DNA of 64,000 nt from Agapetus fuscipes (GCA_951799405.1 OX637361.1:6657156-6721155); one strand, 5' to 3'. Shown: positions 54,017 to 63,890, counted from the stretch's first letter. The notes: a model not told the origin generated them from the sequence alone. Numbers and translations are program-made.

Positions 54017-54192
54017 GGTACAATTAAATCATTGATCATTTGCTGTCTAAAGGGAAATTTATAATAAACAAAAATCCGTGGATTAAATATTTCTGATAAA
54101 CTAAAATCTTACGAAGTGCTTTTCCATTTTCATACAAAATTTTGAATAACATTCGATGACTTGCAGACTCAGTAAGAGCGCAAAGTTAATAC

Positions 54193-54462
54193 TTGCCACT
54201 ACTGGTCCGGCAGTCCGGCTTTATGGCCGGTAGAGGCTGTGTTGATCAGATTTTTACTCTACCACAACTTGTTGAAAAACAATTGTCGGTGAGGCGGAAG
54301 CTGTTCACGGCCTTTGTAGATCTGGAAAAGGCTTTTGACTCAGTAGACAGAGGTATGTTATGGGATGTTTTGAAAGCATACGGAGTGAATGGGGCTCTCC
54401 TAGGTGCGGTGCATGCAAACTATGAAAAAAGTAAGGCATGTGTTCGTATTGATGGTGAGTAT
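54193..54462 (+). pseudogene. RTE-like LINE, N-terminal part of reverse transcriptase (before the nested LINE)
   Basis: Reads QSGFMAGRGCVDQIFTLPQL, VEKQLSVRRKLFTAFVDLEK, AFDSVDRGMLWDV...ACVRIDGEY. This covers RT motifs 1-A, with the first catalytic aspartate in FVDLEKAFD. The sequence begins about 54190 without endonuclease, so the copy was 5'-truncated on arrival. The frame stops exactly at GATGGTGAGTAT (54451-54462), where the L2-like LINE is inserted, and resumes at 58129. Confidence 0.88.
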
Positions 54463-54554
54463 AATAATAATAATAACAGGCTGATTTATTTTAAATTACA
54501 AATGATAAGAGAGCGCCGTTTTTGTGTGTGTCACACCTCAAGGGCCCTCTCCGA

Positions 54555-55598
54555 TCATGGATAAGACTTTCTAAACAAGTGTGCCTTGAGTGCTCCTCGA
54601 AATACACCCACAGATTTGGAGTTCTTCACTCCGGGTGGCAGTCTGTTCCACTCCACCGGCCCCGCAACACGGAAAGCGCGGTCTCCGAAGTTTGTACGAA
54701 TCTGACGGCGCGGCTGAACCAAATTGACTACTCCATCACCCGCAGATCTGAGTGTCTGCCTCCTAACACCCATTTCAACAGGTGAAATCATATCAGCCAG
54801 ATAAGGTGGGGCCAAGCCATTGATGGCTTTATATACCATTAAACAAACACGGAAGACCACCCTCTCCGGGAAACGAAGCCAATGAAGTTTTTTTAACAGC
54901 GGGGTGATGTGAGCGAATTTGGGAATCCCGAATATGAGTCTTGCTGCCGAATTCAACACAGATTGAAAGCGATTAAACTGTTTCTTCGGCTGACCACTAT
55001 AAAGCGTCGAGCAATAGTCAATCCGAGACATCACAAACGCACTCACCAGGGTCTTAACCGCATCTGACGGCAGACATTTTCTTATTGCCTTTATTTGGCG
55101 AAGCGAAAAAAAAGAAGAAGCTATTGTGGCATCTATTTGCCTATCCAGTGTCAGGTTACGATCCAGTAAGACTCCTAGAAGTCTTACCGAATCAGAAGGC
55201 TGGATTAGCTTACCTCCTATGGAGAGTGGTACTCTATTCACCAGAAGGTGGTCACGCCTCGATGTGGCTGCCCAGAGTATCTCCGTCTTATCCATGTTTA
55301 AGATTAGGCCATTGTTCCTCATCCACCCACCGACCTCCGCGATACACCCAGAGACCCTGCAACTGAGGTCCTCAGCCATGTCTGGCCGAGAATGAGAGTA
55401 TATTTGCCAGTCATCTGCATATGAGTGTGCGATGAGGCCCCATTTTTCAACAATACTCTCAATCTCAGCAGTATACAATATGAAAAGGATCGGACCCAGC
55501 ACAGAGCCCTGTGGGACCCCGGAAGACAGCGAGTAGGTGGGTGAAACACTATCACAAATACGCACCGCCTGTCTGCGCTCCACCAGATAGGAAGAAAA
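54555..55598 (-). CDS. L2-like LINE polyprotein, second part (RT motifs B-E and C-terminal domain)
   Basis: In the same frame as the upstream part, directly after its stop codon. Begins FSSYLVERRQAVRI, then SSGVPQGSVLGPILFILYTA (motif B and the following strand), HSYADDWQIY (catalytic YADD), LGVLLDRNLTLDRQI (primer-grip/thumb region), and the conserved C-terminus QSVLNSAARLIFG, HWLRFPERVVFRV, GDRAFRVAGPVEWNRLPPGV, ending KAHLFRKSYP. As a separate frame it has no natural start; it is the remainder of a roughly 1070-residue polyprotein. RT performs target-primed cDNA synthesis in the nucleus. Confidence 0.9.
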   Translation of the reverse strand, partial: FSSYLVERRQAVRICDSVSPTYSLSSGVPQGSVLGPILFILYTAEIESIVEKWGLIAHSYADDWQIYSHSRPDMAEDLSCRVSGCIAEVGGWMRNNGLILNMDKTEILWAATSRRDHLLVNRVPLSIGGKLIQPSDSVRLLGVLLDRNLTLDRQIDATIASSFFSLRQIKAIRKCLPSDAVKTLVSAFVMSRIDYCSTLYSGQPKKQFNRFQSVLNSAARLIFGIPKFAHITPLLKKLHWLRFPERVVFRVCLMVYKAINGLAPPYLADMISPVEMGVRRQTLRSAGDGVVNLVQPRRQIRTNFGDRAFRVAGPVEWNRLPPGVKNSKSVGVFRGALKAHLFRKSYP

Positions 55599-57764
55599 CT
55601 ACGCCAAAGCCCCTCCGGTCAAACCAAATGACACCTCCAATCTCTCAATAAGAATTGGGTGACTTACTGTGTCAAAGGCCGCACTCATATCAAGAAGCGC
55701 CAGTAAGGCTAGATTACCACACTCCACAGCTGATATCATATCCGATACAAGCATGAGCATACCGGTTTCTGTTGAGTGATATTTCCGGTATGCAGACTGC
55801 CTCTTAGGCATTAAGCCGCTTGCATCCAGATAGGATACCAACCGCCGCGAGACAATCCACTCCAGCACCTTCGACAAGAATGGCAGATTTGACACAGGTC
55901 TATAATTTGAGGGATCACCGGGATCCAACTTTGGCTTTTTAAGGATTGGCGTGATGTGTGCTACCTTCAAAGACGGAGGAACAGTGGCATCCATTAGGCA
56001 TCCATTGATTACCTTAACAATAAATGGAGCCAGCTGTAAGATGCATTCTTTGAGTACCCAGACTGGTACAGGGTCAAGGCCACACTGCTTGTTTGGCGAT
56101 CCTACCACGATATGACACACCTCATCTATGTCAGTTAAATCAAATACTTCGAGTCGCGAAGCACTTCCAATCCTTGAGACAGAAGTACCTGCAACCCAAG
56201 CAAAGTGCAATTGAGGTATTTTGTTTTCAAAATACGTGGCAAAATTGCAAGCAGCCGACGTCAAACCTACACCAGCCCGAGCACTCCCAGACAAGTTCTC
56301 CAGAAGCTTCCACACCTGCTGAGGGGATTTTGCCTCAGCAATCTTTCCACAATAAAAATCGGATTTCTTCTGGAGAATAGCAGACCTGTACACACCTTGA
56401 GCGTCAATCCATGATTGCCTAGTGCTACCTGGCTTACCGTTTTTAAAATTTCGCTCTAGTTTTCGCATATTGCGTTTCAGCGTACGGCATTCATTGTCAA
56501 ACCAGATAGCACTGTTTCGCTCTTTGACTACTTTACATTTGATTGGAGCATGCAGCCCAATCAAATCGCCCAAGGATTTATTATACAAGTCTATTAACTC
56601 GTCCGGTTGCATTGAGACATAGGTTTCCGGACAGCAGACTGGTGAAACAGAAAGATCTTTTTTAAAGATCTCGAGATCGAACCCGTTCCAGCACCTAGAG
56701 GTTATGCTCTTATAAACAGGAACAGGCCGTCCCACATTAAGGCTAGATGTCACCAATCTGTGGTCCGACAAACCTATATCTACTACCTTCGTCTCTGAAG
56801 GTGCGTCCTCCTCTCTGGCTATAACTACATCCAGTAGGCCACCCGCATCATGAGTTGGTGCGCCAACCCACTGTCTGCAGCCATAGTCCGCTAACAAGGC
56901 GGTGAGAGCCACACTGTTAGTGTCGTCTCCACGCTCAAGCCTGACGTTGACATCCCCGACCACCAGAAACATCTCGTTGCGCGTCACAAGAGTCTCAAAT
57001 AGTTCCCGGAACTCCCTAAAAAATTCAGCCGTTACAGGCTTGGAGCCCGGACGATAAACTACAGCAACAGTGAGAGCCGCACTCGAAGACACTCGACACA
57101 CAAGGCACTCAAAAGACGTCGTGGGGAAAATTTTGATCTTCTCCACACGAAATCCCGAACGTACCAGCAAGGCCACACCGCCGTGATTGGACCAAGAGAT
57201 GCTCTCTGTTCCTTTACCACGGCGCGGCCTTGCCCGTGCTTCCTCAAGCGTCGTGTATCCTAAAGCGCGCAATGCTCTCAGTGATGCAGAGTCGTGACTC
57301 TCATGCCATGTCTCTGTTAGGGCGAGGATGTCAAGATCATGGCTCTTACAAAAGTCGTCAATTTCAACAATCTTATTTGCAATAGAGCGCGCATTCCAGC
57401 AACCCAGTTTCACTGTCTTCTCCAATGCTTCCCGATGTCTTCCTCCGCTGCCAGTCGGCAGGGAGTTCGAGGGTGGAGGTCTCACCGAAGGCTGGTCACT
57501 GGTAGCACGCTCCTCATCATTGCACAACTGCGCTGGCAAAAGAAGCGGCGCTGGCCGTGCTGAGTAGCACAACCTTTGTCCACCTCTCTTCCCCGGTCTT
57601 CTTCTGCGTCGTCGGAGTATTAAACGTGGCCATGATGATGTGTTGAATTTGGTAGAGTTCGGCTTTAATTCAGCAAAAATGTCAGTGAGTTGTTTCACTG
57701 AGTAGACGCGCACTGTATGTACCAACGTGTTTTGTAGCGACATGCACAGGTACCAGACACACAC
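55599..57764 (-). CDS. L2-like LINE polyprotein, first part (AP-type endonuclease and RT N-terminus)
   Basis: 721 codons. An arginine-rich, low-complexity leader (about 1-110) is followed by an exonuclease-endonuclease-phosphatase fold: LGCWNARSI (metal/phosphate Asn), LALTETWH (Glu), VVYRPGSK, MFLVVGDVNVR (Asp-x-Asn), IGLSDHRLV (Asp-His). A linker and RT motifs follow: ILKKPKLDPGDPSNYRPVSN, MPKRQSAYRKYHSTE, LLALLDMSAAFDTVSH (first catalytic Asp). It ends at TAG (55601-55599), where this family usually has tryptophan before FSSYL, so a single TGG-to-TAG change explains the break. The true start may be a later ATG. No separate ORF1 was seen. Confidence 0.9.
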   Translation of the reverse strand: MCVWYLCMSLQNTLVHTVRVYSVKQLTDIFAELKPNSTKFNTSSWPRLILRRRRRRPGKRGGQRLCYSARPAPLLLPAQLCNDEERATSDQPSVRPPPSNSLPTGSGGRHREALEKTVKLGCWNARSIANKIVEIDDFCKSHDLDILALTETWHESHDSASLRALRALGYTTLEEARARPRRGKGTESISWSNHGGVALLVRSGFRVEKIKIFPTTSFECLVCRVSSSAALTVAVVYRPGSKPVTAEFFREFRELFETLVTRNEMFLVVGDVNVRLERGDDTNSVALTALLADYGCRQWVGAPTHDAGGLLDVVIAREEDAPSETKVVDIGLSDHRLVTSSLNVGRPVPVYKSITSRCWNGFDLEIFKKDLSVSPVCCPETYVSMQPDELIDLYNKSLGDLIGLHAPIKCKVVKERNSAIWFDNECRTLKRNMRKLERNFKNGKPGSTRQSWIDAQGVYRSAILQKKSDFYCGKIAEAKSPQQVWKLLENLSGSARAGVGLTSAACNFATYFENKIPQLHFAWVAGTSVSRIGSASRLEVFDLTDIDEVCHIVVGSPNKQCGLDPVPVWVLKECILQLAPFIVKVINGCLMDATVPPSLKVAHITPILKKPKLDPGDPSNYRPVSNLPFLSKVLEWIVSRRLVSYLDASGLMPKRQSAYRKYHSTETGMLMLVSDMISAVECGNLALLALLDMSAAFDTVSHPILIERLEVSFGLTGGALA

Positions 57765-58128
57765 TTACACACACACAAACGTTCGACGCATGCCGACACA
57801 GTTGTCAATCGGACGTAGGTACCTCTTGTAGATGCAGCGGCAATATAAAATATATTCTCTCACAATAATATTCGCCGCCGCAAGTACCCACCTCTGCACA
57901 ATGATATAATAGATAATTTTATCAAAATTTACGATTCACAAAAAACACATGAACACCAAAACAGTCCAGCTTCAATTTGATACAGATGTTGTGGCATATA
58001 TTGGCCGACACTTTAAACTATATAAACTATGAAACACGAAAGAACCACCAGTCAAAATCTTTTTTTATTTACAGAGAGCTTCTACCGTCAGCTTGTCAGC
58101 GTCGGTAGGTAGTCTCTCTCTATAGTAT

Positions 58129-59108
58129 AGTGAGTGGTTTGAAGTTTATAAGGGTGTGAGGCAAGGATGTGTGATGAGTCCATGGCTATTTAACATAGTC
58201 ATGGACAAGTGTGTCAGAGATGCTCGACTTAATGATCGTAGATTGACGATAGGAGAGAGCAAAGTGAGTGTTTTACTGTATGCAGATGATGCAGTTCTTG
58301 TTTCTGATTCAGCAGTAGAATTGCAAACAATGCTCTCTAGATTGAATGAAGCTTTGTTAGGTAACCATCTGAAGTTGAATGCAAGTAAGACGAAAGTATT
58401 GATTTTTGAAAGAGATGATGAAAGTATGAATTATGAATTTAAAATAATGGAATGAATGTTGATGTCGTAAATGAGTTTGTATACCTGGGAAGTATGTTTG
58501 AAAAAGATGGAAGAATGACCGGTGAATTTGAAAGAAGAGTAATGAAGGGCAGGTGTGTACTGGGTGCCACAGCTTGTATCGCCAAAAATCAAAACATATC
58601 TAAAAATGCTCGATTGGCGGTACGCAGTGGCATACTTTTACCCACCTTGATGTATGGAAGCGAGGCCTGGACGGTGAATGAAAGTGAAATTAGTAAAGTC
58701 CATACTGTTGAAATGGACTTTCTAAGAAGTATGATTGGGAAAAAACGGAGTGACAGGGTGAGGAATGATTTTGTAAGAGAAGAATGTGGTGCAAGAGAAA
58801 GTGTGAAAGTGAAGATTAAAAGAAGTTTGTTAAGATGGTTTGGGCATATGGAGAGAATGAATGAGGAAAGACTGACGAAGAAAGTATATGTTGGTAGAAT
58901 AGATGGATGTCGTGGTAGAGGAAGACCGAGAAAGGTATGGATGGACCAAATATCCGAAATTGCGAATGAATGGAATATCCAGAGTCATAATAAAAGAAGA
59001 GCTTGTATGAAGAAGGTTATGACTCTGGAGGAAATGAAAGAAGTATGTAAGGATAGAAAGAAATGGCGGTTGATCTGTGATGTTGGCGGCTGGGGTTTGT
59101 TAAAGTAA
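58129..59108 (+). pseudogene. RTE-like LINE, rest of reverse transcriptase and C-terminus
   Basis: Resumes at AGTGAGTGGTTT in the frame of the 54193-54462 part: EWFEVYKGVRQGCVMSPWLF (motif B), VLLYADDAVLVS (catalytic YADD), LKLNASKTKVLIFE. A one-base shift near 58450 moves to the frame EFVYLGSMFEKDGRMTGEFE, TLMYGSEAWTVNESE, GHMERMNEERLTKKVYVGRI, DGCRGRGRPRKVWMDQI and ends ...RRACMKKVMTLEEMKEVCKD, RKKWRLICDVGGWGLLK. The C-terminal GRPRKVW-type basic patch is usual in RTE-like LINEs; clade assignment is by motif resemblance only. Confidence 0.88.
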
Positions 59109-59190
59109 AATTGGTTTTGTGATTTAGTTTTGTATGTCAATGTATATATTGTTATTTTATTGATTTTAAAAATGTAATTTGTCATGTATG
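59109..59190 (+). other. RTE-like LINE 3' UTR
   Basis: An 82-bp AT-rich spacer between the stop codon and the A unit. The copy at 39615-39684 has a similar AT-rich spacer at the same place. Confidence 0.75.
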
Positions 59191-59452
59191 TTCCTTGACT
59201 TATAGGTTGTTATGCGGCTGACCACCCATACTGTAAAAAAATTGGTTCACTTTGCCAATGTCACCCCTGTTTCAGGGAAGGACGGCAAGAGTTGCAAGGC
59301 TTATGTTCATTTGAGATTGGGTTTTTATATTGTAGGTCCACATGCGGCATGTGTTAGCGCGAAATTATACATATCTGCTTGTGGGAATGCATTTAATATA
59401 AATCTTAAATGATATATATCTTTGCAGCTTAGATTAGATTAGATTAGATTAG
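59191..59452 (+). mobile_element. A unit as the 3' terminus of the RTE-like LINE
   Basis: TTCCTTGACTTATAGGTTGT to GCAGCTTAGATTAGATTAGA. No microsatellite tail or target duplication separates it from the LINE, so it is part of the same element. Confidence 0.9.
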
Positions 59453-59728
59453 ACTGGTACGGCACTGGCTGATATGACGTCGGGTACAGCGGGAGGATGA
59501 ACCGTATATTAAATGCTTCACTTGGATTACACGGACCATCGCCGGTGGACTAATTACCCTACAACGTGTCATATTAGAAACATCAACGCAAACATTGTAA
59601 GTATGAGAAGAAAAAAGATGAATATATTGTAGAGTGTACACTCGGTAGTCGGTAGATAACTCTGTCGTAAACTGAATGAAAGTTCGATGTTTTGAGTATT
59701 CGCAAATGCGGTAATAATTAATAATGTA

Positions 59729-60148
59729 GTGTTTTTGGGTTCTAACAGACTTTAAACAAAAAAAACAACAGGTCTTCTTTCAGAATCTTTATTTTCACTC
59801 AATTTATTTTTACAATTTATATTTATTTTTAGCACTTTTAGCAACTCAAATTTATTTACACAGTTCAGCACCGCTCACACTCTTCAATCAAAGGCGACTA
59901 TTTCACTGTTTTGGTGCACTCAATTTTACTCCTTTTATATACGCTAGAGACAGAAGTTTCTAGGGGCCAATTTGCCAGCACATTCTACCAGCTTCGAGAG
60001 TGCAAAAGGATCATTCCACTTCTAGATTTCTTAGGCCTATAATTATTGCTACCTACGATGTACACCTATATTAATCTACTTTTGACATAACACTATAATA
60101 ATTATTACTACCTACGATGTACACCCATAATCTACTATTTACATAACA
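59729..60148 (-). mobile_element. Solo LTR with an internal direct repeat
   Basis: Minus strand TGTTATGTAAATAGTAGATT to GAACCCAAAAACAC. A TATATAAAAGGAGTAAAATT promoter lies at about 59940. A 50-bp segment with GGTGTACATCGTAGGTAG is present twice (about 60045-60070 and 60105-60130). ATAATGTA occurs at 59721-59728 and 60149-60156, longer than the 4 bp seen for the related LTRs and offset by one base from the TG...CA end, so the exact edge is uncertain. The end region matches the 8548-9044 LTR (AAGAAGACCTGT, GAACCC). Confidence 0.72.
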
Positions 60149-60164
60149 ATAATGTAAGGATTAT

Positions 60165-60445
60165 TTATTTGGTGAGTGCTGTTTTTGTGTGTATCACACC
60201 TCAAGAGCCCTGTGCGAGCTTGGTCGTCGCTGTAGAAAGCGCCAATTATCAAGCAAGGCTCAGTTGCTGTAAGGCTGGATGGACCTCTAGTGACCAGTAT
60301 TTGGTAAAGGTATATGAATTTTTTACCCAGCTAAGAGCATATTTGAAAATATTAATGATTTTTTTTTGTGCTCCGCCGGGATTCAAACCCACAACCTTTA
60401 ATTAACGAGTCCAAAGTGTAACCACTAGAGTGCGGACCGGTCACC
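60165..60445 (-). mobile_element. SINE C, full length with LINE-type tail
   Basis: Minus strand: tRNA-like head CCGGTCCGCACTCTAGTGGT and GTGGGTTTGAATCCCGGCGG, A-run, body CTCTTAGCTGGGTAAAAAAT, AGGTCCATCCAGCCTTACAG, GAGCCTTGCTTGATAATTGG, GCGACGACCAAGCTCGC, tail AGGGCTCTTGAGGTGTGATA, CACACAAAAACAGCACTC. The tail (60174-60211) aligns to 54511-54548 of the L2-like LINE with four transitions. Confidence 0.88.
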
Positions 60446-60499
60446 GGTAGGTTATTATATACATTTTTTTCATTAGACTTGCTTATTAGATTTAGCTTG

Positions 60500-60552
60500 T
60501 GATCAATAATAATGTCAATCTATGTATTGCAACTTAGATTATAAATTATAAA
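60500..60552 (+). mobile_element. A unit 3' scrap
   Basis: TGTCAATCTATGTATTGCAA, CTTAGATTATAAATTATA. Confidence 0.5.
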
Positions 60553-61082
60553 CCATTCCATTTCGTTTTGTTATTGATGCTTTTCGTTACAATATTTCGT
60601 AAGCAGTTTTTCCTACGATGAAAATGGGCGCATTATATTTAATATCCTCAATAAACTGCCGTTTGCCTACAATAATCAAGTGGTTAATTGCTAAGTTTGA
60701 TGGACCTAAAGGCATCTTCATCATCGTCATCCGATCAGCATACACAATGATTATCCGATCTGTTGAGAAAGGTTAAGAAAAGGTTGGATGAGCAATAAAA
60801 CATTCTCGATTGAGCTTCAAAGGAACTTAATGCCATCGTGCCTGTAAGGTTGGGAGATAAAATATTAGTAGCCAATTACAATTGTTAGGATAGGAGAAGT
60901 TACCAACTTCAAAGTCATTACATAAATTAACAATGCAAAATAATAGTGGTAATTTTATGTCGCTGTAAAAAATAATTAGCTTATAAATGGGGAAAATATG
61001 TTCGAATTTTTATAGAAAAAGATAATGTCTTTAGGAAAATCTCACGGAGTGATGAAGAAATTTGGTGATATTGTTGTTGCTC
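60553..61082. other. No recognised gene
   Basis: AT-rich, nothing recognised. Confidence 0.4.
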
Positions 61083-61197
61083 TTATTTTATTTATTTATT
61101 TTATTTTATTTATTTTATTTTATTTATTTTATTATTTTCTTTCTTCTTTTATTTTATTATCTTTATTTTATTATCTTCTTACATATTCTTTTGTTAT
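61083..61197 (+). repeat. TTTAT low-complexity tract
   Basis: TTTATTTATTTTATTTTATT-type simple repeat, grading into TTCTT. Confidence 0.9.
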
Positions 61198-61261
61198 TTG
61201 AGTGCTATCAATTTATGTGAAGAATAATTATTTTTCTTTTCTTTCTTTTATACGTAGTATG

Positions 61262-61322
61262 TATTTCACGGATAATGCGGCAAGAAGTTACACTATACGT
61301 GTAGCTTAGTTGCGTTTTGCGT
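61262..61322 (+). mobile_element. SINE D tail scrap
   Basis: TTCACGGATAATGCGGCAAG, AAGTTACACTATACGTGTAG, CTTAGTTGCGTTTTGCG. Confidence 0.65.
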
Positions 61323-61381
61323 TTATGTATGGAAAAAAGTAGCCTGGCTAAGCCCCTCAAAAGATTAAGACTTTTTTTTAA

Positions 61382-61672
61382 ATGGTCCGGTCGATAGCTC
61401 AGGTGGTAGAGTGCTTGCATTCCATGCCGAAAGCTCGGGTTCGAATCCCACCGACGCGACGGTGTCAGAAATGATTTCCCGTTTCGGTGTTTATTTCAAA
61501 CCCCAAAATAAAATACCGGCAAGGTTTACTCAGCCTTCACAAGAAATGAGTACCAGCACTTTCGAGAGCTGGGAAACCTCCAATTCAACTGAAGTGGTTG
61601 GCGTAAGGTCGGCCCCCTTACCTGTAAAAATAAATAGGTTCAACTCGCCACATGCGACTCGCATGCGCAATG
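61382..61672 (+). mobile_element. SINE D, best-preserved copy
   Basis: GGTCCGGTCGATAGCTCAGG (A box), TTGCATTCCATGCCGAAAGC, TCGGGTTCGAATCCCACCGA (B box), AGAAATGATTTCCCGTTTCG, TTTACTCAGCCTTCACAAGA, GGTTGGCGTAAGGTCGGCCC, CTCGCCACATGCGACTCGCA. The 3' tail is replaced by an A unit scrap. Confidence 0.88.
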
Positions 61673-61738
61673 CGAGAACGCATATAATGTAAATCCCCAA
61701 TCTTATATATCTTTGCAACTTAGATTAGATTAGATAGA
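61673..61738 (+). mobile_element. A unit 3' end
   Basis: GAGAACGCATATAATGTAAA to GCAACTTAGATTAGATTAGA. Confidence 0.75.
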
Positions 61739-61744
61739 TAGGTA

Positions 61745-61900
61745 TCTACAAAGTTGATTTTGGGGCATTTATCAAGATGGCCTCCCGGCAGCTACTTGTG
61801 ACGTAATTGATCGCATCTCGGGGCTGGTTATGTGTTTTGTATTTAAGCACCCCATGATTGAATCCCACGGCGGCCATTAAATTGAAACAAAAATAATTAT
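61745..61900. promoter_or_regulatory. GC-richer single-copy patch
   Basis: TCAAGATGGCCTCCCGGCAG, GATCGCATCTCGGGGCTGG, GTATTTAAGCACCCCATGAT, CACGGCGGCCATTAAATTG. Not repetitive here. TATTTAAG is TATA-like. Function unknown. Confidence 0.25.
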
Positions 61901-62029
61901 TTTTACATTTTTAATACGGCACTTAATGACGGGCTATTTATTTCGGTAGACAGGTATGTTTTCTAATGGTCGGAGCGGGACAGCCAGCAGAGCAGTACCG
62001 GCAAATCTGTCAAAAATTACGCACGCTGT

Positions 62030-62960
62030 CAAAACGCGGCGCATGCACGCCTCACGCACACGCTCTGCTCCCCGCTTCTTAACTCTCCCCGCGCATGGGG
62101 CATACAAGGATGATACAGCTGGAGGAAATGCAGCAGTTATACCGGCATTTCCATGTTACAACGTGATTGTGGCACATGCACGCCCACGCACACGCTCTGC
62201 TCCCCGCTTCTTAACTCTCCCCGCGCATGGGGCATACAAGGATGGTACAGCTGGAGGAAATGCAGCAGTTATACCGGCATTTCCATGTAACAATGTGGTT
62301 GCGGCGCATGCACGCCTCACGCACACGCTCTGCTCCCCGCTCATACCCCGCCCCGCTCATGGGGTATACAAGGATGATACAGCTGGAGAAAATGCAGCAG
62401 TTATACCGGCATTTCCATGTTACAACGTGGTTGCGGCACATGCGCGCCTCACGCACACGATTTGTTCCCTGCTTCATATCCCGTCCCGCTTTTAGGACAT
62501 AAAAGCATGGTACGGCTAGAGGCAATGCAGCAGTTATACCGGCATTTCCATGTTACAACGTGGTTGTGGGGCATGCACGCCTCACGCACACGCTCTGCTC
62601 CTCGCTCATACTTCGCCCCGCTAATGGGGCATACAAGGATGGTACAGCTGGAGGAAATGCAGCAGTTATACCGGCATTTCCATGTAACAACGTGATTATG
62701 GCATATGAACGTCTCACGCACACGCTTTGCTCCCCGTCTTGCTCATGGGACGTATAAGCATGGTATAGCTGGAGGAAATGCAGCAGTTATACCGGCATTT
62801 CCATGTTACAACGTGGTTGTGACACATGCGCGCATCACGCTCATGCCCTCTTCTCTACGCCCGAGCTCGTTTCATACCCTACGCTCATGGGACATACAAA
62901 GATGGTACAACTGGAAAAAAAAAACAGCATTAAAATAAAAACAGCGTTTTACCTGTATTT
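62030..62960 (+). repeat. 132-bp satellite/minisatellite array, seven units
   Basis: CAGCAGTTATACCGGCATTT occurs at 62131, 62263, 62395, 62528, 62660 and 62781, and a decayed seventh unit ends near 62960. Spacings are 132, 132, 133, 132 and 121. Each unit has CTCACGCACACGCTCTGCTC, GCATGGGGCATACAAGGATG, GTACAGCTGGAGGAAATGCA. Both strands read open over several units because 132 is divisible by three. The array is GC-rich against its surroundings and the last unit is A-rich and decayed. Confidence 0.93.
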
Positions 62961-63890
62961 CCGTGTTTGTCACATGCTGGCTCTCTAAAAAACTCACTCT
63001 TTATCTTTTTAAATGCTCGTAGGACAAACAAAGACAGTGCGTGTAAAATAGAGGGATTTACTCGACCAGCATATTATCAGCATATTATGCAATCATTTCT
63101 ATGCGGCGTCTATTTGTAAGAGCTAGGTTTTTGACTTTAAAAAATGCCACTTGGAAACGAACAAAATACTACATATTTTGATCATTCTAAAAAATACTGC
63201 AAAACTACCTCCAAAATCTGCAATAAATTTTCATTTCGTTTTTGAAAGCTTTAGCTTCTGAAAAAAAATGACTAACGAATTCAAAGCGCGATTACTTTTT
63301 CGATAAAAATGAAAGGTTAAAGCTCCTTTCATAGAAAAACAAGTGTAGAAATGATTTCATCTTACACATTGAGCTTCAGAAACAAAATCACGTGTAAAAT
63401 AGTGTTTGTAAAACTAATTTGTAATTCCGGTATTACAAAACTTCTTGCACTGACAACCCTGTTCTAGCCAAGCCGCTATTCAAATAAGAACAAACCCATT
63501 CCAAAATAAATGTATCACTCTGATGAAAATTATGAAGGAAAAAAGATCACGATAACCCACAATCCTTGTATGTTAATGAGAATAGAAATTCTAAGGCGAA
63601 AGATAAATAGGTTGTAAAGATTATATTAAAATAAACTTATTTACAAAATGGATGTAGAAAGTGATTTCCAAAACGAGCTCGATTTCTGAGATTTTTAAAC
63701 TGAAAATATTTTTTGACATAGTACGAGTGTATAATGTAACTGTTGCTTCAATATATTTTTCGGATTTTCTTGATTATAGTTTTTTCTAGATCTTGACAAA
63801 CCTACTGGTTGGAAAATATGCTTGGTGTTTCTTTAAAAAACTACAAAATGAATTAAGGGCTTTTTATCATTATAAGTGCATCTATAATCA
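62961..63890. other. No recognised gene
   Basis: AT-rich, nothing recognised. Confidence 0.4.

Larger units (their letters stand above)
54463..58123 (-). mobile_element. L2/CR1-like non-LTR retrotransposon, near full length
   Basis: A 3.66-kb insertion in the RTE-like LINE. On the minus strand it has a GC-rich 5' region of at least 350 bp, one long polyprotein frame (endonuclease then RT), a short 3' UTR with GGCCCTTGAGGTGTGACACA, CACAAAAACGGCGCTC, and a TTATTATTATTATTAT tail. AGTAT is present on both sides (54458-54462, 58124-58128), a short target duplication. Its base composition is far more GC-rich than the surroundings. One stop codon separates it from an intact coding capacity, so it is young. 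Confidence 0.9.

Noticed and set aside
61385..61460. tRNA gene
   Set aside because: It is the head of SINE D, followed by the D body found in many copies.
61956..62495. 179-codon open frame across the satellite
   Set aside because: Explained by a 132-bp period divisible by three and GC-rich composition; the opposite strand is equally open.
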